From Caulobacter sp. (lineage in GTDB: Bacteria > Pseudomonadota > Alphaproteobacteria > Caulobacterales > Caulobacteraceae): 10,489 nucleotides of DNA. The stretch spans positions 1 through 10,489 of the forward strand of contig JAQGIN010000508.1 in assembly GCA_028291125.1 (NCBI GenBank). The letters are read 5' to 3'. A model generated the notes under the pieces. That model did not search any database. It was not told where the DNA came from and was given only the letters and a program-made list of their open reading frames with translations. This document shows, piece after piece, positions 1-6,952 of the stretch. The translations under genes and the position numbers were made by a program. Numbering within the stretch: position 1 is the first letter of the stretch; every line of letters begins with the position of its first letter.

Positions 1-1757
1 TCGCCCCGCCGCGCCACCGCCTCGCCGACGTCGGCCAGCACCGCGAACAGCTCGACCACGTCGATCGGCTTGCGCAGCACGCCGTCGGCCCCGCCGTCGT
101 GATAGCGGGCGATGTCGGCCTCGAAGACATTGGCGGTCAGCATCCACACCGGCGTGCGGCGCGCAGCGGATTCCAGGCTGCGGATTTCCTTCAGAGCCGT
201 CAGCCCGTCCATTACCGGCATGTTGGCGTCCATTAGAACCAGGTCGAACGGCTGGGTGCGCCGGATCGCCACCGCCTCGGCCCCGTCCTGGGCGAACACC
301 AGGGCGACCGGCGAATCCCGCAGCAAGGTGGCCAGCACCTGGCGGTTGGCGGGGTTGTCCTCGGCCGCCAGCACCCGCAGCGGCCGGCCGAGCACCGACG
401 CCGCGGCGGCGCCCACCCGCCGCGCGCGCGTCCGGGCGATCGGCGCGGTGAAGGTGAACCAGAACAACGCCCCGCCCTCGGGCGCGTCCTCGACGCCGAT
501 CTCGCCGCCCATCAGGGCCAGGTTGCCGGCGCAGATCGCCAGGCCCAGGCCGCTGCCGCCGCGCTGGCGGCCGTCCTCGGTCTGTTCGAAGGCCTTGAAC
601 ACCCGCTCGCGGTCCTCGGGCGCGACACCTGGACCGCTGTCGCGCACCTCGATCCGCAGGGCCAGCGCCTCGCCCCGCCGTTCGCCGGCCAGCTTGACGC
701 TGACCCGGCCGCCCGGCGGCGTGGCCTTCAGGGCGTTGGAGATCAGATTGATCAGGGTCTGCTCCACCCGGGCCTCGTCGGCGATGACGCTGTAGACCTC
801 GGCCGAGGCGGGCGGTTCGAGCACCAGGCGCACGCCCGCCGTCTGGGCCTGGTTGCGCCAGATGCGGACCACGGTCTGGGCGACGCGGCGCAGGTCGACG
901 GGGGCCAGGCGCAGGGTGGCCTTGCCGGCTTCCATGCCCGAATGGTCCAGCACCGAGTCGAGCAGACGGGTCAGCTGGGCGCCGGCGTCCAGCACGCCCT
1001 GGGTCAGCTCGGCCTGGCGGGGCGACAGCGCCTCGCCGCGCAGCGCCTGGGCGAAGCCGAGCACGGCGTTGAGCGGCGTGCGGATCTCGTGGCTGGCGAT
1101 GGCCAGCAGGTCGGACTTGGCCCGGCTGGCGGCCTGGGCCTCCTCGACCGCCGCGGTCAGGGCGGCGTTCTGCTGAACCAGGGCGACGCCGGCCTCGGCC
1201 AGGGAGTGGTCGGTCAGCTGTTGGCGCCAGGTGACGGCCAGGACCGCCCCGACGAACACCGCCATCGCCAGGGTGTAGGGATTGACCGTCCACGGCCCCG
1301 GCTGGTCGAGTCCCAGCCAGATCAGGGTGGCTGCCGTCGGCAGGATGGCCAGGGCCTGGTTGAAGCGGCTCATGTGCAGGCGCAGGGCGGTGAAGATCAG
1401 GGCGAAGATGGCCAGCAGCACCGCCTCGGCCCGCATCAGCGGATCCTCCGAGAGGCGGATCAGCACCGTCAGCACACAGACGTTCACCGCCATCAGGCAC
1501 GCCAAGGCGCCGGTGGACCAGCGCAAGATCCGCAGGCCGACCTCGGCGTCGGCCTGACGGGCGGCTTGGCGGACCGCCAGCGACAGCAACAGGTCCAGAC
1601 CCAGCTGCACCCCGCCCAGCGCCACCATCCCGGGCGTCGCGAACAGCGCCAGCAACGCGATGAGCGCCACGTTCAGAACAAGCCGCACGGGGGTCATGTT
1701 GCGATAGCGACGTGCGTAACCCTGCAGGCGAACGGCGTCCGCCGAGCGATCAATCAT
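1..1757 (-). CDS. Membrane-bound hybrid sensor histidine kinase/response regulator (3' end cut by window edge)
   Basis: Hybrid two-component kinase: it autophosphorylates on His and passes the phosphate to its own receiver domain. 585 codons are visible from an ATG at 1757; no stop is reached. Residues 1-20 are basic, and about six hydrophobic segments follow (roughly 23-39, 43-62, 82-100, 109-125, 134-150, 160-176), forming an integral-membrane input domain with no PAS or periplasmic loop that I can see. The H-box ASHEIRTPLN has phospho-acceptor H223. The ATPase domain shows the N-box Asn at 341 (NLISNALK), G1 DSGPG from 373 and G2 GSGLGLAI near 400. The receiver has acidic residues E466/D467, phospho-acceptor D510 (LVLMDANMP), T541 and K563 (LRKPID). 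The visible end lies just past the receiver, so little is probably missing. It follows the sugar-dehydratase gene with a 64-bp gap. Ligand and downstream partner are unknown; no separate phosphotransfer protein or response regulator is in the window. Confidence 0.93.
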   Translation of the reverse strand, partial: MIDRSADAVRLQGYARRYRNMTPVRLVLNVALIALLALFATPGMVALGGVQLGLDLLLSLAVRQAARQADAEVGLRILRWSTGALACLMAVNVCVLTVLIRLSEDPLMRAEAVLLAIFALIFTALRLHMSRFNQALAILPTAATLIWLGLDQPGPWTVNPYTLAMAVFVGAVLAVTWRQQLTDHSLAEAGVALVQQNAALTAAVEEAQAASRAKSDLLAIASHEIRTPLNAVLGFAQALRGEALSPRQAELTQGVLDAGAQLTRLLDSVLDHSGMEAGKATLRLAPVDLRRVAQTVVRIWRNQAQTAGVRLVLEPPASAEVYSVIADEARVEQTLINLISNALKATPPGGRVSVKLAGERRGEALALRIEVRDSGPGVAPEDRERVFKAFEQTEDGRQRGGSGLGLAICAGNLALMGGEIGVEDAPEGGALFWFTFTAPIARTRARRVGAAAASVLGRPLRVLAAEDNPANRQVLATLLRDSPVALVFAQDGAEAVAIRRTQPFDLVLMDANMPVMDGLTALKEIRSLESAARRTPVWMLTANVFEADIARYHDGGADGVLRKPIDVVELFAVLADVGEAVARRG

Positions 1758-1821
1758 AGGACACCCAACCCTCTCGCGGGCAGGTGAGCATGGCGCTTTG
1801 ATTCGAACCCCTGGCCTCGCC

Positions 1822-3711
1822 TCAGGCGCGAGTTCGGGCCTTCTCGCGGGAGGGTGGATCGATGGCGCGCAGGCGTTCCACGGCGGCGAACAGCTGGGCG
1901 CGCACGCCGACCTCGTCGCCGCTGAGCGCCGCGGCCTCCAGCCGGGCCAGGTCGATCGCCTCGATCGGCGGTGGCGGCGTCGCCGGCGCCGCCTCGATGA
2001 CGCCCGGGGCCTTGACCCGGGTGACCTCGTTGACGTCGACCAGGGCCTCGGTGATCTTCTCGCCGGGCCGCAGGCCGGTGACGCGGATCTCGATGTCGCG
2101 GTCGGGGATCAGGCCCTGCAGTTCGATCATCCGTCGGGCCAGGTCGATGATCTTCACCGGCTCGCCCATCTCCAGGGTCAGGACCCCGGCCGGCGGCGCG
2201 GCGTCGGCGGCCGACAGGGCCACGGCCCTCAGAACCAGCTGCACAGCCTCCGGGATGGTCATGAAATAGCGTTCGACGGCGGCGTCGGTGACGGTGATCG
2301 GCCCGCCGCGGGCGATCTGGTGCTGGAAGATCGGCACCACCGACCCGGCCGAGCCCAGCACATTGCCGAACCGCACGATGCTGACCCGGGTGGCCGGGCC
2401 CTCGCCGAACTGGCGGGCCAGGGATTCGGCGATGCGCTTGGTCGCCCCCATGACGCTGGTCGGGGCCACGGCCTTGTCGGTGGAGATCAGGGCGAAATGC
2501 GCCGCGCCGCAGGCCTTGGCGGCGGCGGCGACGTTGCGGGTGCCCAGGACATTGGTGCGGGCCCCCTCGCAGGGATGGTTTTCGACCAGGGTGACGTGTT
2601 TCAGCGCCGCGGCGTGGAAGACGATCTCGGGCTGTTCGGCCTCGAAGATCAGCCCCACCCGCTGGGCGTCGCGCACGTCGCACAGCACCTCGCGCCGCGC
2701 CAGGTCGGGCCAGGCCTCGCCCAGTTCGCGGTCGATGAAGAACAGATTGGCCTCGGAGGCGTCGACCAGGGTCAGGCGGGCCGGGCCGCAGGCGGCGATC
2801 TGGCGGCATAGCTCCGAGCCGATGCTGCCGCCGGCCCCGGTGACCAGCACCCGCCGGCCGGCGACCAGGGCGCGGACCGGTTCGGGATCCAGCCGCACCG
2901 GCGGACGGCTGAGCAGCTCCTCGAGGCTGATTTCGCGCAGGGTGGCGCTGGCCGGGGCGTGGCCCATCTCGACCACGCCCTGGCGGCGCAGCAGCTTGAC
3001 GCCTTCGCTCTTCAGCCGGCCCAGCCGTTCGGCCCCGAAGGCGATCAGCGGGCCGTCGGTGAGGAACAGCAAGGCCGCCGGCGACAGGCCGCCCTCGCGC
3101 AGTTGGGTGAGCACGGCGTCGAACTCGGTCACCGCGCCCAGCACGCAGACGCCGCGCAGCTCGTCGCCGGTTTCGCGGGCGTCGGGGGTCAGTACGCCGA
3201 CCGGGGCGTAGCGTTCGCCCAGGGTGGCGGGGGCGCGCAGGAAGTCCTCGGCCTCGGCGGCCGAGCCGACGATCAGCAGCCGGGCCAGGGCCGGATGGGC
3301 GGGGGCCGGCCGCAGGCGCAGGACGGCGTCGATCAGCATGTTCTCGTGCAGGGCGCGGCGGGCGATGCGCAGGCCCGACAGCAGGGCGACGTCGAACACG
3401 AAGGCCGCGATGATGGTGCGCAGGCCGCCGGGCACGTCGAGCCCGCCGAGGCGGGCCAGCAGGGCGAAGGTCAGGGTGGTGAGCAGGGCCGAGCGGACCA
3501 GCCGCAGCATGTCGGTGGCGGCGACGAATCGCCAGGGCGCGCGCTCGACGCGGAACAGCAGTTCGGTGGCCAGGGCCGACAGGGCGAACACCGCCGCCTG
3601 CAGGACCGTGGCCGACGAGAAGAGCGCGCCGCCGGTCGCCAGGACATGGGCCATGAGCAAGGCGATGAAGGCGAGCAGCACGTGCGCCGCGATCTTGCCG
3701 GCACGACCCAT
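1822..3711 (-). CDS. Membrane-anchored nucleotide-sugar 4,6-dehydratase/epimerase, CapD/FlaA1/WbpM family
   Basis: 629 aa, normal for the long form of this family (WbpM, PglF), which dehydrates UDP-GlcNAc-type sugars at the inner face of the membrane for O-antigen, capsule or glycan synthesis. The N-terminus has about four hydrophobic segments (roughly 8-26, 33-53, 70-90, 97-115). Next comes a first Rossmann-like domain (RLLIVGS, about 144-215), then the catalytic extended-SDR domain with the NAD(P) motif TGAGGSIG at 291-298. The active-site stretch STDKAVAPTSVMGATK places S410, M421 and K425, so Met stands where short-chain enzymes have Tyr, as known for long WbpM-type members. The ATG at 3711 was chosen because AGAGG lies 9 nt upstream and the membrane segment starts there; the frame stays open upstream to 3972, but only as a shadow inside moeA. 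It lies 77 bp after moeA and 64 bp before the kinase gene. The exact sugar substrate cannot be read from sequence. Confidence 0.93.
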   Translation of the reverse strand: MGRAGKIAAHVLLAFIALLMAHVLATGGALFSSATVLQAAVFALSALATELLFRVERAPWRFVAATDMLRLVRSALLTTLTFALLARLGGLDVPGGLRTIIAAFVFDVALLSGLRIARRALHENMLIDAVLRLRPAPAHPALARLLIVGSAAEAEDFLRAPATLGERYAPVGVLTPDARETGDELRGVCVLGAVTEFDAVLTQLREGGLSPAALLFLTDGPLIAFGAERLGRLKSEGVKLLRRQGVVEMGHAPASATLREISLEELLSRPPVRLDPEPVRALVAGRRVLVTGAGGSIGSELCRQIAACGPARLTLVDASEANLFFIDRELGEAWPDLARREVLCDVRDAQRVGLIFEAEQPEIVFHAAALKHVTLVENHPCEGARTNVLGTRNVAAAAKACGAAHFALISTDKAVAPTSVMGATKRIAESLARQFGEGPATRVSIVRFGNVLGSAGSVVPIFQHQIARGGPITVTDAAVERYFMTIPEAVQLVLRAVALSAADAAPPAGVLTLEMGEPVKIIDLARRMIELQGLIPDRDIEIRVTGLRPGEKITEALVDVNEVTRVKAPGVIEAAPATPPPPIEAIDLARLEAAALSGDEVGVRAQLFAAVERLRAIDPPSREKARTRA

Positions 3712-3788
3712 AAGACGAAACCTCTGCCGCGACCCAAGGGCCCGTGTCGGGCTCGGCTTAGCATGCCCATCGGGCCGCGTCTGCCGGT

Positions 3789-5033
3789 TCAGGCGCGTCT
3801 CAGCGGAAGAACCGTGACGACCTCGCCCGCTGCGGCGGGCGCGGCGCCGGCGGGGCGGCGGAGCAGGGCGTCGGCCCGCGAGAACACTCCGACCAGCGAC
3901 GAATCCTGATCGGAAAAGGCGGTGACGGCGACCTGGCCGTGGTCGTCGACGGCCAGGGCGGCGCGCAGCCAATGCTCGCGCGGCCCATTGCCGGGCAAGG
4001 CGTCGGTCAGCCGCGCGGCGTGCAGGCCCAGGGCCGGATCGGCCCCGGTCAGGGCGGCCAGCAGCGGCCGCAGGAACAGTTCGGCGCAGACCAGGGCCGA
4101 GGCCGGATTGCCGGGCAGGCCCAGCACCCGGCGGCCGTCGGCGAGATGGCCGAACCAGGTCGGCTTGCCTGGGCGGATGGCGATGGTCTCGACCCGCAGC
4201 GTCAGGCCCAGGCCGGCCAGGGCCGGCTTGACCAGGTCGTGGTCGCCCACCGAGGCGCCGCCGACGGTGAGGATCAGGTCGGCCGAGGCGCCGGCGACCG
4301 CGTCGGCGATGGCCTCGATGCGGTCGGCGGCCGCCTCCAGCCGCACGGGCTCGCCGCCCCAGGCGATGATCAGGGCGGCCAGGCTCGAGGTCCCGGACTC
4401 GAAGATCTGGTGATCGCCGGGAACCTGGCCCGGCTGGACCAGCTCGTCGCCGGTGGCGAGGATGGCCACCCGCGGCCGGCGCGCCACGGTCAGGCGGTCG
4501 CGTCCCGCCGCCGCCGCCAGGCCCAGCCGCCAGGCGTCGAGTCGCGCGCCCACCGCCAGCAGCGCCTCGCCCTGGCGGAAGTCGCCGCCGCGCGGGCGGA
4601 TGTTGCCGGCCGGCTCGCCGCCGAGGACGAAGCGCACGCCGTCGCCGTCGCGGACGGCGTTCTCCTGGATGACCACCAGGTCGGCCCCGGCCGGCAGAGG
4701 CGCGCCGGTGAAGATCCGCACCGCCTCGCCGGGCGCGACCGGGCCGGCGTGGCCGTGGCCGGCGGCGCTCTCGCCGGCGATCTTGAAGGTCGTGTCCGGC
4801 GTCAGGTCGACGCGGCGGATCGCCCAGCCGTCCATCGCCGAGGCGTCGAACGGCGGCTGGTCGCGCACCGCCAGCACCGGTTCGGCCAGGACCCGGCCGG
4901 CGGCCTGGGCCAGGGCGACGGTCTCGATCCCCAGCCGCTGCGCTCCGGCCAGCATGCGCGCGCGCGCCGCCTCGACGGCGAGGTTCTTCAGGTCGAGGGC
5001 GGGTTTATCCGACAAAGGCCCGTTCGATGACAA
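3789..5033 (-). CDS. moeA: Molybdopterin molybdenumtransferase MoeA
   Basis: MoeA inserts molybdate into adenylylated molybdopterin (made by MogA-type proteins), the last step of basic Mo-cofactor synthesis in the cytoplasm. The 414-aa length fits the family (about 400-420). Recognisable motifs, in order: FDASAMDG (62-69), TGAPLPAGAD (from 109), RPRGGDF (about 146-152), ATGDE (193-197), GGASVGDHD (258-266), PGKP (288-291) and GLPGNP (315-320), the last two in the MogA-like domain; the C-terminal barrel ends in LPLRRA. The start is uncertain: alignment to the usual N-terminus (LAVEAARARML) requires initiation upstream of the first internal ATG (residue 27), and the available codons are TTG at 5033 or TTG at 5015, neither with a clear Shine-Dalgarno. 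Both overlap or abut the fpr stop (5005-5007), which suggests translational coupling to fpr. No other Moco gene or molybdoenzyme is in the window. Confidence 0.95.
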   Translation of the reverse strand: MSSNGPLSDKPALDLKNLAVEAARARMLAGAQRLGIETVALAQAAGRVLAEPVLAVRDQPPFDASAMDGWAIRRVDLTPDTTFKIAGESAAGHGHAGPVAPGEAVRIFTGAPLPAGADLVVIQENAVRDGDGVRFVLGGEPAGNIRPRGGDFRQGEALLAVGARLDAWRLGLAAAAGRDRLTVARRPRVAILATGDELVQPGQVPGDHQIFESGTSSLAALIIAWGGEPVRLEAAADRIEAIADAVAGASADLILTVGGASVGDHDLVKPALAGLGLTLRVETIAIRPGKPTWFGHLADGRRVLGLPGNPASALVCAELFLRPLLAALTGADPALGLHAARLTDALPGNGPREHWLRAALAVDDHGQVAVTAFSDQDSSLVGVFSRADALLRRPAGAAPAAAGEVVTVLPLRRA

Positions 5034-5838
5034 AGTCGCCGGGCTCGGCGTTCGAGCCCTCCTTCAGGCCGTGGGCCTCGAGCAGGGCGGCGGTGTCCTT
5101 GATCATCGCCATGCTGCCGCACAGCATCGCCCGGTCGGTTTCCGGATCGAAGCGCTCGAACGGGCTGCCGACCTCGCGGAACAACTGGCCGGTGGCGATC
5201 AGGTCGGTGAACCGGCCCTGACGTTCGAACGGCTCGCGGGTGACGGTGGGATAGTAGGCCAGCTGGGCCTTGGCCTCGTCGCCGACCAGCGGGTCGTCGT
5301 GGATCTCGGCGGTGAACAGCTCGCGATAGGCCAGCTCCTTCACCTCGCGTACGCCGTGGGCGACGATCACCTGCTCGAAGCGGGCATAGGCGTCGGGGTC
5401 GCGGGCGACGCTGAGGAACGGGGCCAGGCCGGTGCCGGTGCCGAACAGGAACAGACGCTTGCCCGGCCGCACGGCGTCGAGCACCAGGGTGCCGGTCGGC
5501 TTCTTGCCGAGCAGGATCTGGTCGCCGGCCTGGATCAGTTGCAGGCGCGAGGTCAGCGGGCCGTCGGGAACCTTGATCGAGAAGAATTCCAGCTCCTCGG
5601 CGAAGCTGGGCGAGGCGATCGAATAGGCCCGCAGGATGGCTTTCTTCTCGCCCAGCTCCTCGCGGGCCGGCAGGCCGATCATCACGAATTCGCCGGAGCG
5701 GAAGCGGAAGCTGGGCGGGCGGGTGATGGCGAAGCTGAACAGACGGTCCGTCCAGTGCTTCACCCAGAGTACGGTCTCGAGGTGGTGCGGACTGGGGGCG
5801 GCGTCCTTGGGGGCGGGGCTTAGCGCGGTGGCCGTCAT
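5005..5838 (-). CDS. fpr: Ferredoxin/flavodoxin-NADP+ reductase (FPR type)
   Basis: FAD enzyme moving electrons between NADPH and ferredoxin or flavodoxin; in bacteria it typically supports oxidative-stress defence and Fe-S or radical enzymes. 277 aa from the ATG at 5838. Visible motifs are the FAD-binding RAYS at 70-73 (followed by IASP), NADPH-binding GTGTGLAPFLS at 133-143, CGS at 240-242, and a C-terminus IERAFVG carrying the aromatic residue that stacks on the flavin in this bacterial subclass. An in-frame ATG at 5919 would add 27 residues, but it sits inside the promoter/dyad. The 5838 ATG has AGGA 11 nt upstream and gives the family-like start, so I prefer it. The gene heads a minus-strand run (fpr-moeA, then the sugar dehydratase). 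Pairing with moeA may be functional, since Moco synthesis uses Fe-S radical chemistry, but that is inference. Confidence 0.95.
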   Translation of the reverse strand: MTATALSPAPKDAAPSPHHLETVLWVKHWTDRLFSFAITRPPSFRFRSGEFVMIGLPAREELGEKKAILRAYSIASPSFAEELEFFSIKVPDGPLTSRLQLIQAGDQILLGKKPTGTLVLDAVRPGKRLFLFGTGTGLAPFLSVARDPDAYARFEQVIVAHGVREVKELAYRELFTAEIHDDPLVGDEAKAQLAYYPTVTREPFERQGRFTDLIATGQLFREVGSPFERFDPETDRAMLCGSMAMIKDTAALLEAHGLKEGSNAEPGDFVIERAFVG

Positions 5839-5913
5839 CGATTCGATCGTCCTGTTCGCGTCAATCGACGCGGGGAAATTAGGGTCGCCGCCACGGCCCT
5901 GAGGCGACTCTAT

Positions 5914-5944
5914 TCTCATGTGAGAAGATGAGCGCGCCTGTCAA
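5914..5944 (-). promoter_or_regulatory. Candidate fpr promoter with overlapping operator-like dyad
   Basis: On the minus strand a perfect TTGACA (5944-5939) is followed 17 nt later by ACATGA (5921-5916), a poor -10. This -10 is embedded in the perfect inverted repeat TTCTCA-TG-TGAGAA (plus strand 5914-5927), about 76 bp before the fpr start. A strong -35, a weak -10 and a dyad over the -10 suggest a regulated promoter, with a repressor or activator on the dyad. The regulator is not identifiable. A GANTC methylation-type site (GACTC, 5905-5909) lies just downstream. Start site and -10 are inferred. Confidence 0.45.
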
Positions 5945-6060
5945 CGCCGATGCACGTTAAGCAAGTCCGCAAATTCTCTGACGCTTTAGTCAAAAAGTCT
6001 CGGTCGTTTTTTGGAACTGTGTCAAAAATGTGATTGCTGGGTGCTGAAACGGGGCGCACA

Positions 6061-6103
6061 CTTCCTTCATGCTTCGCTTGCGGAGCCAATGATATGGAGG
6101 AAG
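6061..6103 (+). promoter_or_regulatory. 5' leader hairpin that can sequester the lipoprotein ribosome binding site
   Basis: Positions 6061-6070 (CTTCCTTCAT) pair with 6094-6103 (ATGGAGGAAG) over ten contiguous base pairs with one G-U wobble. This buries the whole GGAGG at 6096-6100, 6 nt ahead of the ATG at 6107. Inside it, 6071-6076 pairs with 6081-6086 around a CTTG tetraloop closed by G-C. The paired structure is seen directly in the sequence; a role as thermometer, riboregulator or translational brake is inference. Confidence 0.5.
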
Positions 6104-6106
6104 CGT

Positions 6107-6532
6107 ATGCGGGTAAGGTTCGTAAAGGCCGCCGCGGCGGCCGGACTCTTGGCGCTGATCGTCGCCGGTTGCGACGAGGGGCCAGGAAGCGCCAAGGCGC
6201 GGGCGGACGCCCAGCTTCAGCAGGTCACGCTCGAGGGTAAATCGGTGACGGCGTCCGGATGCGTCCGGCCGGTCGAGACCACCTCGTGCATCGTGGTCCG
6301 CAACCCGGGCGGCGGTTATTATGACATCTCCACCGCCAGCCCGCGTCCGGATCCGGCGCGCGGCGTCGGCATCTCGATGCACGGCCGGGACATGGGCAAG
6401 AACACGCCCTGCGGCCGCGAACTGTCCGACGTCACCTGGTCCTATCTGAACATCCAGTGCGCGGCGCCGGCCTCGGCCTCGACCGCCACCGACAAGCCCG
6501 CCGCCGACAAGACGGAGAAGAAGGCGGGCTGA
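6107..6532 (+). CDS. Small predicted lipoprotein, function unknown
   Basis: 141 aa. The start ATG at 6107 has GGAGG 6 nt upstream; upstream in-frame ATGs (6011, 6089) lack such a site. The N-terminus is a lipoprotein signal: basic MRVRFVK, hydrophobic core to about residue 20, lipobox VAGC with the lipidated Cys at 22. The residue after it is Asp, which in enteric bacteria favours retention in the inner membrane; whether that rule holds here is uncertain. The mature part has four more Cys (SGC, TSC, TPC, IQC contexts), suggesting two disulfides in the periplasm, and several Gly/Tyr-rich stretches (GGGYYDIS). The tail from about residue 122 is low-complexity Ala/Lys/Asp, probably disordered. 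I do not recognise a family. It is transcribed divergently from fpr and convergently with the 55-aa gene; no convincing promoter was found in 5945-6060. Confidence 0.82.
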   Translation: MRVRFVKAAAAAGLLALIVAGCDEGPGSAKARADAQLQQVTLEGKSVTASGCVRPVETTSCIVVRNPGGGYYDISTASPRPDPARGVGISMHGRDMGKNTPCGRELSDVTWSYLNIQCAAPASASTATDKPAADKTEKKAG

Positions 6533-6535
6533 CCC

Positions 6536-6703
6536 TCACGACTCGCCGGAGCCCGGATCGGTCCGGGTCTTCGGCGAGGTCGTCGACCCTTCGCCCCCGG
6601 CCGGTTCGGTGGCCGGTCGCGGCGGCTTGCCGTCGCGCCCCGGGGCGCGCTGATTTTCGGTCTCGACCTCGCGATTGGACGGGCGGGACGGTTCACTGGA
6701 CAT
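6536..6703 (-). CDS. Small 55-aa hydrophilic protein, hypothetical
   Basis: A 55-codon reading frame from the ATG at 6703 to the TGA at 6538-6536. An ideal AAGGAG lies 6 nt before the ATG, the main reason to believe it. The product is rich in Pro, Gly, Ser, Arg, Glu and Thr, with no hydrophobic segment and no Cys or Trp, so it is probably intrinsically disordered. No known family is recognised. The same frame stays open far upstream (through the tRNA and nusG on the opposite strand), but that is a GC-rich shadow and the SD decides the start. Its stop is 3 bp from the convergent lipoprotein stop, and the last codons overlap a large hairpin. Codon use alone cannot settle whether it is expressed. 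Confidence 0.55.
   Translation of the reverse strand: MSSEPSRPSNREVETENQRAPGRDGKPPRPATEPAGGEGSTTSPKTRTDPGSGES
6542..6578. terminator. Large two-part hairpin between convergent genes, terminator-like
   Basis: Outer stem CTCGCCG (6542-6548) with CGGCGAG (6572-6578), and inner stem CCCGGA (6552-6557) with TCCGGG (6562-6567) around a TCGG loop; 13 base pairs in all, separated by small internal loops. It starts 10 bp after the lipoprotein stop and lies inside the 3' end of the 55-aa gene. There is no T-tract on either side, so intrinsic termination is uncertain; it may instead protect the 3' end of the lipoprotein mRNA. Confidence 0.4.
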
Positions 6704-6754
6704 CGGACGCTCCTTGCTCGCGGAGCTAACGCATTGGCCGCCAGGCCGATCCGC

Positions 6755-6784
6755 CGTCGGGTCCAACGCGATCCCGACGCGATC
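6755..6784. promoter_or_regulatory. Operator-like dyad and 11-bp-phased direct repeat upstream of the tRNA-Trp promoter
   Basis: Inverted repeat CGTCGGG (6755-6761) / CCCGACG (6773-6779) with an 11-bp spacer, overlapping a direct repeat ACGCGATC at 6766-6773 and 6777-6784. The 11-bp period would put both copies on one face of the helix. The repeat ends 36 bp before the -35 at 6821. It occupies part of the 249-bp gene-free stretch 6704-6952, whose other recognisable content is the promoter at 6821-6849. A protein-binding role is inference. Confidence 0.25.
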
Positions 6785-6820
6785 GCCGGCTGCCCATCCC
6801 AACAGGGCCCCTCGGGCGGC

Positions 6821-6849
6821 TTGCCCGGACCGGGCGTCCCTGCTAAACG
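6821..6849 (+). promoter_or_regulatory. Candidate promoter of tRNA-Trp-secE-nusG
   Basis: TTGCCC (6821-6826), 15 bp, then GCTAAACG (6842-6849). The -10 resembles the GCTANAWC element reported for Caulobacter housekeeping promoters; aligned as TAAACG it gives a standard 17-bp spacer. It lies about 100 bp before the tRNA. The same architecture, with the same spacing, recurs in front of rplK, which strengthens the call. Confidence 0.55.
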
Positions 6850-6952
6850 ACGCGGCTCTGGCGACTGGGTCTAGCGCGCCGGCGGGCTTCAAGGCCTTCC
6901 GGCGCGCTGCCCATTGTCCGGAGGCCGCGGCCCGCGAGGGCCGAGGGTCGAT

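Noticed and set aside
1800..1814. GGTTCGAATC on the minus strand, resembling a tRNA T-loop or an integration-site remnant
   Set aside because: The flanks do not form a T-stem and no acceptor or anticodon arm is found, so it is probably chance.
3712..3972. Upstream extension of the sugar dehydratase frame by 87 residues
   Set aside because: It runs out of frame inside the moeA 3' end, is Arg/Pro-rich shadow sequence, and the ATG at 3711 has a good Shine-Dalgarno and the membrane segment.
3939..5030. Long plus-strand frame antisense to moeA (and similar ones antisense to the kinase, dehydratase and fpr)
   Set aside because: Gln/Gly/Arg-rich products with no family pattern, typical opposite-strand shadows in high-GC DNA.
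6013..6040. TGGAAC...TTGCT upstream of the lipoprotein, like a sigma-54 or GGAAC-type ECF promoter
   Set aside because: Spacing is wrong for the sigma-54 -24/-12 pair, and there is no CGTT-type -10 after GGAAC.
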